Position numbers and translations under genes: made by a program
Origin: Escherichia albertii NBRC 107761 = DSM 17582
GTDB taxonomy: Bacteria > Pseudomonadota > Gammaproteobacteria > Enterobacterales > Enterobacteriaceae
Reading direction: 5' to 3'
Assembly: GCF_000759775.1 (NCBI RefSeq)
Contig: NZ_BBMY01000032.1
Coordinates: 1 to 37,593, forward strand
DNA: 37,593 nt
Notes under the pieces: model-generated
The model's input: the letters and a program-made list of their open reading frames with translations, nothing else
Told to the model about the DNA's origin: nothing
Database searches by the model: none
In this document: positions 7,631-15,852 of the stretch, piece by piece
Numbering within the stretch: the stretch's first letter is position 1
Layout of the letters: the number at the start of each line of letters is the position of its first letter

Positions 7631-10243
7631 ATGACTCAACAGCCACAAGCCAAATACCGTCACGATTATCGTGCGCCGGATTACCAGATTACTGATATTG
7701 ACTTGACCTTTGACCTGGATGCTGAAAAGACGGTGGTTACCGCTGTCAGCCAGGCTGTCCGTCATGGCGCATCTGATGCTCCGCTTCGTCTTGACGGTGA
7801 AGACCTTAAACTGGTTTCTGTTCATATTAATGATGAGCCGTGGACCGCCTGGCGAGAAGAAGAGGGCGTTCTGATCGTTAATCAATTGCCGGAACGTTTT
7901 ACGCTCAAAATTGTTAATGAAATTAGCCCTGCGGCAAACACTGCGCTGGAAGGGCTTTATCAATCGGGCGATGCGCTTTGTACTCAGTGTGAAGCCGAAG
8001 GATTCCGCCATATTACGTACTATCTCGATCGCCCGGACGTGCTGGCGCGCTTTACTACCAAAATTATTGCCGATAAAACCAAATACCCGTTCCTGCTTTC
8101 CAATGGTAACCGTGTTGCGCAGGGTGAGCTGGAAAACGGGCGTCACTGGGTGCAGTGGCAAGATCCATTCCCGAAACCGTGCTACCTGTTTGCGTTGGTG
8201 GCTGGCGATTTTGATGTACTGCGCGACACCTTCACCACTCGCTCTGGTCGCGAAGTCGCGTTGGAGTTGTATGTCGATCGCGGTAACCTGGACCGTGCGC
8301 CGTGGGCGATGACTTCGTTGAAAAACTCCATGAAATGGGATGAAGAGCGCTTCGGTCTGGAGTATGACCTCGACATCTATATGATTGTTGCGGTGGACTT
8401 CTTCAACATGGGCGCGATGGAGAATAAAGGTCTGAATATCTTTAACTCCAAATATGTGCTGGCGCGTACCGACACTGCCACCGATAAAGATTACCTTGAT
8501 ATTGAACGCGTTATCGGCCACGAATATTTCCACAACTGGACCGGTAACCGTGTGACTTGCCGTGACTGGTTCCAGCTCAGCCTGAAAGAAGGCTTAACCG
8601 TGTTCCGCGATCAGGAATTCAGCTCTGATCTCGGTTCCCGTGCGGTTAACCGCATTAATAATGTGCGCACCATGCGTGGATTACAGTTTGCAGAAGACGC
8701 CAGCCCAATGGCGCATCCGATCCGCCCGGACATGGTCATTGAAATGAACAACTTTTATACCCTGACCGTCTACGAGAAGGGCGCGGAAGTGATTCGTATG
8801 ATCCATACTCTGCTGGGTGAAGAAAACTTCCAGAAAGGGATGCAGCTTTATTTCGAGCGTCATGACGGCAGCGCGGCGACTTGTGACGACTTCGTCCAGG
8901 CGATGGAAGATGCGTCGAATGTCGATCTTTCCCATTTCCGCCGTTGGTACAGCCAGTCTGGCACGCCAATTGTTAGTGTTAAAGATGACTACAATCCAGA
9001 AACCGAACAGTACACCCTGACCATCAGTCAACGTACGCCAGCTACGCCGGATCAGGCTGAAAAACAGCCATTGCATATTCCATTCGCTATCGAACTTTAT
9101 GACAACGAAGGCAAGGTGATCCCGTTGCAGAAAGGGGGGCATCCGGTCAATTCGGTACTGAATGCTACCCAGGCGGAACAGACATTTGTTTTTGATAATG
9201 TCTACTTCCAGCCAGTGCCTGCGCTGTTGTGCGAATTCTCCGCACCGGTGAAACTGGAATATAAGTGGAGCGATCAGCAACTGACCTTCCTGATGCGTCA
9301 TGCGCGTAATGATTTTTCTCGCTGGGATGCGGCACAAAGCCTGCTGGCAACCTATATCAAGTTAAACGTTGTTCGTCATCAGCAAGGGCAGCCGCTGTCT
9401 CTGCCAGCACATGTTGCCGATGCTTTCCGCGCAGTACTCCTTGATGAGCTGATTGATCCGGCGCTGGCGGCGGAGATCCTGACGCTGCCTTCCGTGAATG
9501 AAATGGCGGAACTGTTCGATATTATTGATCCAATAGCCATTGCCGAAGTACGCGAAGCACTTACCCGGACTCTGGCGACTGAACTGGCGGATGAACTGCT
9601 GGATATTTATAACGCGAATTACCAGCGCGAGTACCGTGTTGAACATGAAGACATTGCGAAACGAGCTCTGCGTAATGCCTGCCTGCGCTTCCTTGCTTTT
9701 GGTGAAACACACCTGGCTGATGTGCTGGTGAGTAAGCAGTTCCACGAAGCGAACAATATGACCGATGCGCTGGCGGCGCTTTCGGCGGCGGTTGCTGCAC
9801 AGTTGCCATGCCGCGACGCGCTGATGCAGGAGTACGATGATAAGTGGCATCACGACGGTCTGGTGATGGATAAATGGTTTATTCTGCAAGCCACCAGCCC
9901 GGCAGCGAATGTACTGGAGACAGTGCGTGGTTTGTTGCAACATCGTTCATTTACCATGAGCAACCCAAACCGCATCCGTTCGTTGATTGGCGCATTTGCG
10001 GGCAGCAACCCAGCAGCATTCCATGCCGAAGATGGCAGTGGTTATCAGTTCCTGGTGGAAATGCTTACCGACCTGAACAGCCGGAACCCACAAGTAGCTT
10101 CGCGCCTGATTGAACCGCTGATTCGCCTGAAACGTTACGATGCCAAACGTCAGGATAAAATGCGGGCGGCGCTGGAGCAGTTGAAAGGTCTGGAAAATCT
10201 CTCTGGCGATCTGTACGAGAAGATTACCAAAGCACTGGCTTGA
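7631..10243 (+). CDS. pepN: Aminopeptidase N
   Basis: Cytoplasmic M1-family zinc metallo-aminopeptidase, the main broad-specificity aminopeptidase of E. coli, acting late in ATP-dependent protein breakdown. The 870 residues are full length. The exopeptidase motif GAMENKG lies at about 261-267, and the zinc site HEYFHNW at 297-303 with the third ligand glutamate in LKEGLTVF (about 320). The N-terminal beta domain, thermolysin-like domain and long helical C-terminal domain are all present. Long open frames on the minus strand within the gene (7574-8533, 8681-9337) are shadows. In K-12 the ssu operon follows; here the next gene is pyrD. Confidence 0.98.
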   Translation: MTQQPQAKYRHDYRAPDYQITDIDLTFDLDAEKTVVTAVSQAVRHGASDAPLRLDGEDLKLVSVHINDEPWTAWREEEGVLIVNQLPERFTLKIVNEISPAANTALEGLYQSGDALCTQCEAEGFRHITYYLDRPDVLARFTTKIIADKTKYPFLLSNGNRVAQGELENGRHWVQWQDPFPKPCYLFALVAGDFDVLRDTFTTRSGREVALELYVDRGNLDRAPWAMTSLKNSMKWDEERFGLEYDLDIYMIVAVDFFNMGAMENKGLNIFNSKYVLARTDTATDKDYLDIERVIGHEYFHNWTGNRVTCRDWFQLSLKEGLTVFRDQEFSSDLGSRAVNRINNVRTMRGLQFAEDASPMAHPIRPDMVIEMNNFYTLTVYEKGAEVIRMIHTLLGEENFQKGMQLYFERHDGSAATCDDFVQAMEDASNVDLSHFRRWYSQSGTPIVSVKDDYNPETEQYTLTISQRTPATPDQAEKQPLHIPFAIELYDNEGKVIPLQKGGHPVNSVLNATQAEQTFVFDNVYFQPVPALLCEFSAPVKLEYKWSDQQLTFLMRHARNDFSRWDAAQSLLATYIKLNVVRHQQGQPLSLPAHVADAFRAVLLDELIDPALAAEILTLPSVNEMAELFDIIDPIAIAEVREALTRTLATELADELLDIYNANYQREYRVEHEDIAKRALRNACLRFLAFGETHLADVLVSKQFHEANNMTDALAALSAAVAAQLPCRDALMQEYDDKWHHDGLVMDKWFILQATSPAANVLETVRGLLQHRSFTMSNPNRIRSLIGAFAGSNPAAFHAEDGSGYQFLVEMLTDLNSRNPQVASRLIEPLIRLKRYDAKRQDKMRAALEQLKGLENLSGDLYEKITKALA

Positions 10244-10258
10244 TACGAGTGAGCCAAA

Positions 10259-10357
10259 ATGCCGGATGTGACGCTGATACGTCTTATCAGACCTGCTAAT
10301 CTGTTGAAATTGCGAGTCTTTGTGGGGAAGGTAAGATGTTCACGCCGCATCCGACAT
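10259..10357. repeat. REP-like pair, partly degenerate, after pepN
   Basis: 10259-10296 reads ATGCCGGATGTGACGCTGAT then ACGTCTTATCAGACCTGC, a clear REP unit. 10327-10357 (GGTAAGATGTTCACGCCGCA and so on) resembles an inverted REP with several changes. Together they form a worn BIME at the point where K-12 carries the ssu and elf loci. Confidence 0.7.
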
Positions 10358-10395
10358 ATTAATCATGACGCCGGACGGGTCGTTCAGGGCGTCCA

Positions 10396-10421
10396 CGCTG
10401 CATCATCCGATGCAGCGTTTT
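10396..10421 (+). terminator. Hairpin with T run in the pepN-pyrD spacer
   Basis: CGCTGCAT / ATGCAGCG with loop CATCCG, followed by TTTT on the plus strand. It could end the pepN transcript or be a relic of a terminator belonging to a lost gene. Confidence 0.6.
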
Positions 10422-10427
10422 CGATTC

Positions 10428-10447
10428 CAGTTCCGCTAGCGGAACTG
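10428..10447. repeat. 20-bp perfect palindrome
   Basis: CAGTTCCGCTAGCGGAACTG equals its own reverse complement. It lies 11 bases after the preceding hairpin and 110 bases before the PurR box. Function unknown. Confidence 0.75.
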
Positions 10448-10556
10448 ACCCTAACATAGCGACGCACCATCTCCTGCTATCTGCATCAATATTACGAATG
10501 TCCGTGCCTGGCACCACCAGAAAGAAAAGCTTAAAAAGTATAAAAAAAGTGCAATA

Positions 10557-10572
10557 AGAAAACGTTTGCTAT
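10557..10572 (+). promoter_or_regulatory. PurR operator of pyrD
   Basis: AGAAAACGTTTGCTAT has the AAACGTTT core of the PurR box (consensus ACGCAAACGTTTNCNT). PurR is known to repress pyrD modestly in E. coli. It lies about 40 bases upstream of the -10. Confidence 0.8.
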
Positions 10573-10612
10573 TTATTGCCGCAGGTCAATTCCCTTTTGC
10601 TCTGAACTCGCA

Positions 10613-10652
10613 CATAATACGCCCCCGGTTTGCATACCGGGAATCCAGGAGA
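10613..10652 (+). promoter_or_regulatory. pyrD promoter -10, C-rich start region and leader hairpin
   Basis: CATAAT (10613-10618) is the likely -10. The start region is GCCCCCGG (10621-10628). CCCGGT (10624-10629) pairs with ACCGGG (10636-10641) to form a hairpin just ahead of the Shine-Dalgarno AGGAGA (10647-10652). In E. coli pyrC and pyrD, high CTP favours starts at C, giving a longer transcript whose hairpin hides the ribosome site, while low CTP shifts the start downstream. The elements for that switch are visible; the start points are inferred. Confidence 0.7.
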
Positions 10653-10656
10653 GTTC

Positions 10657-11667
10657 ATGTACTACCCCTTCGTTCGTAAAGCCCTTTTTCAGCTCGATCC
10701 AGAGCGCGCTCATGAGTTTACTTTTCAGCAGTTGCGTCGTATTACCGGAACGCCGCTGGAGGCATTAATCCGGCAAAACGTTCCGGCGAAACCGGTTAGC
10801 TGCATGGGCCTGACGTTTAAAAACCCGCTTGGTCTGGCTGCTGGCCTTGATAAAGATGGCGAATGTATTGATGCGCTGGGAGCAATGGGATTTGGATCGA
10901 TCGAGATCGGCACTGTCACCCCGCGCCCTCAGCCAGGTAATGATAAACCGCGTCTCTTCCGTCTGGTTGATGCTGAAGGTTTGATCAACCGCATGGGCTT
11001 TAATAATCTCGGCGTTGATAACCTCGTTGAGAATGTTAAAAAAGCCCATTACGATGGTGTTTTAGGGATTAATATCGGCAAAAATAAAGATACGCCGGTG
11101 GAACAAGGCAAAGATGACTATCTGATTTGTATGGAAAAAATCTATGCCTACGCGGGATATATCGCCATCAATATTTCATCGCCAAATACCCCAGGCTTAC
11201 GTACCCTGCAATATGGTGAAGCCCTGGATGATTTATTAACTGCAATTAAAAATAAGCAAAATGATCTGCAAGCGATCCATCATAAATATGTTCCGATTGC
11301 AGTGAAGATCGCGCCGGATCTTTCTGAAGAAGAATTGATCCAGGTTGCTGATAGTTTAGTTCGTCATAATATTGATGGCGTCATTGCGACTAATACTACA
11401 CTCGATCGTTCTTTAGTTCAGGGGATGAAAAATTGTGATCAAACAGGTGGGTTAAGTGGTCGTCCGTTACAATTAAAAAGCACGGAAATTATTCGCCGCT
11501 TGTCGCAGGAATTAAATGGGCGCTTACCGATCATCGGTGTGGGCGGTATTGACTCGGTAATTGCAGCTCGTGAGAAGATTGCAGCGGGTGCTTCACTGGT
11601 GCAAATTTATTCTGGTTTTATTTTTAAAGGTCCGCCGCTGATTAAAGAAATCGTTACCCATATCTAA
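10657..11667 (+). CDS. pyrD: Dihydroorotate dehydrogenase (quinone), class 2
   Basis: Oxidises dihydroorotate to orotate with ubiquinone as acceptor, the fourth step of pyrimidine synthesis, at the inner face of the cytoplasmic membrane. The 336 residues start [20 protein letters not shown], the amphipathic helix region typical of class 2 enzymes. The FMN barrel shows [11 protein letters not shown], the catalytic Ser175 in NISSPNTPG, and the phosphate-binding GVGGID and [10 protein letters not shown] near the end. I took the ATG at 10657 after AGGAGA; the frame opens nine codons earlier inside the regulatory hairpin. Confidence 0.97.
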   Translation: MYYPFVRKALFQLDPERAHEFTFQQLRRITGTPLEALIRQNVPAKPVSCMGLTFKNPLGLAAGLDKDGECIDALGAMGFGSIEIGTVTPRPQPGNDKPRLFRLVDAEGLINRMGFNNLGVDNLVENVKKAHYDGVLGINIGKNKDTPVEQGKDDYLICMEKIYAYAGYIAINISSPNTPGLRTLQYGEALDDLLTAIKNKQNDLQAIHHKYVPIAVKIAPDLSEEELIQVADSLVRHNIDGVIATNTTLDRSLVQGMKNCDQTGGLSGRPLQLKSTEIIRRLSQELNGRLPIIGVGGIDSVIAAREKIAAGASLVQIYSGFIFKGPPLIKEIVTHI

Positions 11668-11700
11668 TTATTCCTTTCAATTTCTCTTTATAAGATAATC

Positions 11701-11730
11701 GGGGCTTTATTTTCAGCCCTGGTTGTTTTA
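11701..11730 (+). terminator. Possible terminator of pyrD
   Basis: GGGGCT / AGCCCT stem with an eight-base loop, then GGTTGTTTTA. It is 33 bases after the pyrD stop; the stem is short, so efficiency is doubtful. Confidence 0.45.
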
Positions 11731-11840
11731 TATTCATTGCTGTTGCTTATTTAGACATTTTGTACTTTTCTTGTTGAGGTTATTAATCGAAGCGACAATG
11801 GAATATGTGGCGGTGAATTTATAGAGTAGGAGAGAGGCAT

Positions 11841-12383
11841 ATGAGAATTAAACCAGATGATAACTGGCGTTGGTATTACGATGAAGAGCATGATCGTATG
11901 ATGCTTGATTTAGCTAATGGTATGCTATTTCGCTCACGTTTTGCTCGTAAAATGTTGACGCCGGATGCCTTTGCTCCTGCGGGATTTTGCGTTGATGACG
12001 CCGCGCTCTATTTTTCCTTTGAGGAAAAATGCCGCGATTTAGATTTATCCAAAGAACAAAAAGCCGAACTGGTACTCAATGCGCTAGTGGCAATTCGATA
12101 TCTCAAACCACAAATGCCGAAAAGTTGGCATTTTGTTTCTCATGGGGAAATGTGGGCGCCGATGCCAGGTGATGCCGCCTGTGTCTGGTTGAGCGACACC
12201 AACGAACAAGTTAATTTACTGGTCGTTGAATCTGGTGAAAATGCTGCGCTATGTCTACTGGCGCAACCTTGCATAGTTATCGCCGGGCGCGCTATGCAAC
12301 TGGGTGATGCCATCAAAATTATGAATGACAGACTAAGACCGCATATGAGTTATGACAGTCTCAGCCTTGAGCAAGCCGTTTAA
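11841..12383 (+). CDS. zapC: Cell division protein ZapC
   Basis: Cytoplasmic FtsZ-associated protein (formerly YcbW) that promotes bundling of FtsZ protofilaments and stabilises the Z ring. The 180 residues begin [20 protein letters not shown], the family N terminus. I see no catalytic motif or membrane segment, as expected. A good Shine-Dalgarno (AGGAGAGAGG) precedes the ATG. Its stop overlaps the convergent ycbX stop by four bases, so the two mRNAs share no terminator between them. The C-terminal tail differs from the K-12 protein as I recall it. Confidence 0.95.
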   Translation: MRIKPDDNWRWYYDEEHDRMMLDLANGMLFRSRFARKMLTPDAFAPAGFCVDDAALYFSFEEKCRDLDLSKEQKAELVLNALVAIRYLKPQMPKSWHFVSHGEMWAPMPGDAACVWLSDTNEQVNLLVVESGENAALCLLAQPCIVIAGRAMQLGDAIKIMNDRLRPHMSYDSLSLEQAV

Positions 12384-13489
12384 CTTTTCAGTTTCAGCGT
12401 AGTTTTCGGTACACAACTGCAACAAAGAATAGTCCCGTCGTCGTCCATGGCTGATTTTTTCAGTAGCGTGACTTCGCCCTCTAAAAGCTGAATGCGGCAA
12501 CTTCCGCAAATGCCCGCACGGCAAGAATAGGGTATGCGAATTCCCTGATTTTCTAATTGTTCCAGCAATACCTGTTGGTTATTACCGCGAAATATTTGTC
12601 CCTGCCAGTTGATATCTACGTTTGCATCTGGTTGCTGCGTAGTAACGACAGTATCGTCTGTAGCAGCCGTGTCGTAGGTTTTTGACGGGGTAGTCGCCAG
12701 GATTTCCACCTTATCGCCAACACGAATAACGCCACTATTGCGGGCAATTAAATTCTGACCAAAATCGACATCGCCGTTATCTTGTGCGGTGCGAAAAGAT
12801 TGCAGCGTTTTTAACGGTTCGCCAGCCGGGTGCTTTTGTCCTTTTTCTGGACTGATAGTCGTGAAAATACAACGGCTGCAGGGTTTCACTACATCAAATA
12901 CTACGTCGCCTATCCGAATGATTTTCCAGGTATCTTCCTCCCATGCCGCTATGCCAGATACCACCAGATTCGGACGGAACTGCTCCATTTTGACGCTTGC
13001 CGGACAGCGTTGTTGAACATCGCGCAATGAGGCTTCATTAGCGAGCAGATAGGGATAGCCATCGGCAAAGGAAAGGGGAACGCTATTGTGGCGTTTTACG
13101 CGCCGCGTCATTTGTGGTCCTACCCAGCGTAGTTGAATCTCGCGGGAGAAAAATCCGCTTAACCATTTGTTGATCGCATCTGGCGCAATTCGCGCGGTAA
13201 AATGATTGCCCCACACTTCGGTTGGCGAATCCTGTATGGAGAAATCAGCAAAACGAACCCATACGCTGCTGCCATCAGGCGCGGTAAGGTGCAGGCCGTC
13301 ATGTACCGGGGAAGGGGTAAAACGCACCATCTACGGAACCTGACGGGCGGTAATAAATGTACCGTCGGGTTCTGTGACCATAAAGATGCGATCGAAGGCC
13401 AGACCGCTGACATCTGCCAGGGCATGTGTAAGACCAATGCCGCGCATCGATTTAACTGGATGAATAAAAAGCCGGGTTAATGTCGCCAC
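12380..13489 (-). pseudogene. ycbX: ycbX, MOSC/2Fe-2S oxidoreductase gene interrupted by an amber codon
   Basis: YcbX is a molybdenum-cofactor protein that detoxifies N-hydroxylated compounds such as 6-hydroxylaminopurine. Counting from GTG at 13489, the frame encodes [16 protein letters not shown] onward and is intact for 52 codons; codon 53 is TAG (13331-13333), where K-12 has CAG (Gln). An ATG is the very next codon, and 316 residues follow in frame to the normal end: the MOSC domain with the cofactor-ligand region KPCSRC, then the ferredoxin domain CRAGICGSC with a terminal CCSC. With the stop read through, length is 369, the family value. AGG eight bases before that ATG might permit reinitiation, but the product would lack part of the N-terminal MOSC barrel. 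Confidence 0.85.
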
Positions 13490-13525
13490 GGTGCGGTCCT
13501 CAAATGAAAATAAGCCCTCAACTTT

Positions 13526-13553
13526 ATGACATGACGCGCTTATTAGCTATAAT
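13526..13553 (+). promoter_or_regulatory. Promoter of rlmL
   Basis: ATGACA (-35, 13526-13531) and a perfect TATAAT (-10, 13548-13553) are 16 bases apart. Transcription from about 13560 would give a leader of about 170 nt before the rlmL ATG. Confidence 0.75.
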
Positions 13554-13598
13554 GCGCAACAATTTTCTTAGCGCCTGTCTCATTAGGCTATTTTATTT

Positions 13599-13711
13599 GT
13601 CAGTTTAGCCCAGGGCAGTGCTCGAAATCCTCACGTACTTGTGTACGCTCCGGTTTCTCCGCGCTGTCCATGTCCAAACTGACTGCAACAATTACGCCTA
13701 CTGCGGTAGGC
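13599..13711 (+). promoter_or_regulatory. Structured 5' leader of rlmL
   Basis: An extended hairpin spans 13599-13683 with four successive helices: GTCAGTTT/AAACTGAC (13599-13606 with 13676-13683), GGGCAGTGC/GCGCTGTCC (13613-13621 with 13661-13669, two G-U pairs), AAATC/GGTTT (13625-13629 with 13652-13656, one G-U pair) and CGTAC/GTACG (13634-13638 with 13643-13647, loop TTGT). A second hairpin GCCTAC-TGCG-GTAGGC follows at 13696-13711, 21 bases before the ATG. No long U run follows, so this is not a standard terminator. Function unknown. Confidence 0.7.
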
Positions 13712-13732
13712 TCTTAGAGTAAAAGTGACGAT

Positions 13733-15841
13733 ATGAATTCTCTGTTTGCCAGTACGGCCCGTGGGCTGGAAGAGCTGTTAAAAACTGAACTGGAAAATCT
13801 GGGGGCCGTTGAATGCCAGGTAGTTCAGGGCGGGGTCCACTTCAAGGGCGACACGCGGCTTGTTTACCAGAGCCTGATGTGGAGCCGTCTGGCCTCGCGT
13901 ATTATGTTGCCGCTGGGTGAGTGTAAAGTTTACAGCGATTTAGATCTCTATCTCGGCGTGCAGGCGATCAACTGGACAGAGATGTTTAATCCTGGCGCGA
14001 CCTTTGCAGTCCACTTCAGTGGTCTGAACGACACCATCCGCAACAGCCAGTATGGCGCGATGAAAGTTAAAGATGCGATCGTGGATGCATTTACCCGCAA
14101 AAATCTGCCGCGCCCAAATGTTGATCGCGATGCGCCAGATATCCGCGTGAACGTCTGGCTGCATAAAGAAACCGCCAGTATTGCTCTCGATTTCAGTGGT
14201 GATGGTTTGCACCTGCGTGGTTACCGTGATCGTGCGGGAATTGCACCGATCAAGGAAACTTTGGCGGCGGCTATTGTGATGCGTTCCGGCTGGCAGCCAG
14301 GTACACCACTGCTCGATCCGATGTGTGGTTCCGGTACGTTGCTGATTGAAGCGGCGATGCTGGCGACCGATCGCGCACCAGGCTTACATCGTGGGCGCTG
14401 GGGCTTTAACGGCTGGGCGCAGCATGACGAAGTTATCTGGCAGGAAGTGAAAGCCGAAGCGCAAACTCGCGCCCGAAAAGGTCTGGCTGAGTACAATTCT
14501 CATTTTTATGGTTCCGATAGCGATGCTCGGGTGATTCAACGTGCGCGCACTAACGCCCGCCTTGCCGGGATTGGCGAACTGATCACCTTTGAGGTGAAAG
14601 ATGTCGCGCAACTGACCAATCCGCTGCCGAAAGGGCCATACGGTACAGTGTTAAGCAACCCGCCATATGGGGAACGTCTGGACAGCGAACCGGCGCTGAT
14701 TGCGCTGCATAGCCTGCTGGGCCGAATCATGAAAAACCAGTTCGGCGGCTGGAATCTCTCTTTGTTCAGTGCTTCGCCGGATCTGTTAAGTTGCCTGCAA
14801 TTGCGCGCCGACAAACAGTACAAAGCGAAAAACGGTCCGCTGGATTGCGTGCAGAAAAATTATCACGTCGCTGAAAGCACGCCAGACAGCAAACCGGCAA
14901 TGGTGGCGGAAGACTATGCCAATCGTCTGCGTAAGAACCTCAAAAAGTTCGAGAAGTGGGCGCGTCAGGAAGGGGTTGAATGTTACCGCCTGTATGACGC
15001 CGATCTACCTGAATATAACGTTGCCGTTGACCGTTATGCCGACTGGGTGGTGGTGCAAGAGTATGCGCCGCCGAAAACCATTGATGCACACAAAGCGCGT
15101 CAGCGTCTGTTCGATATTATCGCAGCAACCATTTCGGTGCTGGGGATTGCGCCGAACAAACTGGTGCTTAAAACCCGTGAACGGCAGAAGGGCAAAAATC
15201 AGTATCAAAAACTGGGCGAGAAAGGAGAGTTTCTCGAAGTCACCGAATATAACGCTCACTTGTGGGTGAACCTGACGGATTATCTTGATACCGGCCTGTT
15301 CCTCGATCACCGTATCGCCCGTCGTATGCTGGGTCAGATGAGCAAAGGCAAAGATTTCCTCAATCTGTTCTCTTATACCGGCAGCGCTACCGTGCATGCG
15401 GGATTGGGTGGCGCGCGCACCACCACCACGGTGGATATGTCGCGTACCTATCTGGAGTGGGCGGAACGCAACCTGCGTCTTAACGGCTTAACCGGACGCG
15501 CGCATCGCTTAATTCAGGCGGATTGCCTGGCGTGGTTGCGCGATGCGAAAGAGCAGTTCGATCTGATTTTTATCGATCCGCCAACTTTCTCTAACTCAAA
15601 ACGAATGGAAGATGCGTTTGATGTACAGCGCGATCATCTGGCGCTGATGAAAGATTTGAAGCGTCTGCTGCGTGCAGGTGGGACTATCATGTTCTCGAAC
15701 AACAAACGTGGCTTCCGCATGGATCTCGACGGTCTGGCAAAACTGGGACTGAAAGCACAAGAAATTACGCAAAAAACGCTCTCTCAGGATTTTGCCCGTA
15801 ACCGCCAGATCCACAACTGCTGGCTGATTACTGCAGCCTGA
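13733..15841 (+). CDS. rlmL: Bifunctional 23S rRNA methyltransferase RlmKL
   Basis: Fused enzyme (formerly YcbY) that makes m2G2445 (RlmL half) and m7G2069 (RlmK half) in 23S rRNA, assisted by its own helix-unwinding action. The 702 residues show an N-terminal ferredoxin-like and THUMP region (about 1-160), the RlmL methyltransferase with SAM motif [14 protein letters not shown] (about 200) and catalytic NPPYGER (about 309-315), then the RlmK half with [12 protein letters not shown] and [10 protein letters not shown]. Start is the family [16 protein letters not shown]. Only 11 bases separate it from uup, so the two are probably one transcript joining rRNA modification to a ribosome-associated ABC-F ATPase. 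Confidence 0.97.
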   Translation: MNSLFASTARGLEELLKTELENLGAVECQVVQGGVHFKGDTRLVYQSLMWSRLASRIMLPLGECKVYSDLDLYLGVQAINWTEMFNPGATFAVHFSGLNDTIRNSQYGAMKVKDAIVDAFTRKNLPRPNVDRDAPDIRVNVWLHKETASIALDFSGDGLHLRGYRDRAGIAPIKETLAAAIVMRSGWQPGTPLLDPMCGSGTLLIEAAMLATDRAPGLHRGRWGFNGWAQHDEVIWQEVKAEAQTRARKGLAEYNSHFYGSDSDARVIQRARTNARLAGIGELITFEVKDVAQLTNPLPKGPYGTVLSNPPYGERLDSEPALIALHSLLGRIMKNQFGGWNLSLFSASPDLLSCLQLRADKQYKAKNGPLDCVQKNYHVAESTPDSKPAMVAEDYANRLRKNLKKFEKWARQEGVECYRLYDADLPEYNVAVDRYADWVVVQEYAPPKTIDAHKARQRLFDIIAATISVLGIAPNKLVLKTRERQKGKNQYQKLGEKGEFLEVTEYNAHLWVNLTDYLDTGLFLDHRIARRMLGQMSKGKDFLNLFSYTGSATVHAGLGGARTTTTVDMSRTYLEWAERNLRLNGLTGRAHRLIQADCLAWLRDAKEQFDLIFIDPPTFSNSKRMEDAFDVQRDHLALMKDLKRLLRAGGTIMFSNNKRGFRMDLDGLAKLGLKAQEITQKTLSQDFARNRQIHNCWLITAA

Positions 15842-15852
15842 AAGGAATAGTA

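Noticed and set aside
7574-8533. A 319-codon open frame antisense to pepN
   Set aside because: It is the complement of a well-conserved M1 peptidase gene with GC-rich third positions, has no Shine-Dalgarno and resembles no family. The same holds for 8681-9337 and 9362-9943.
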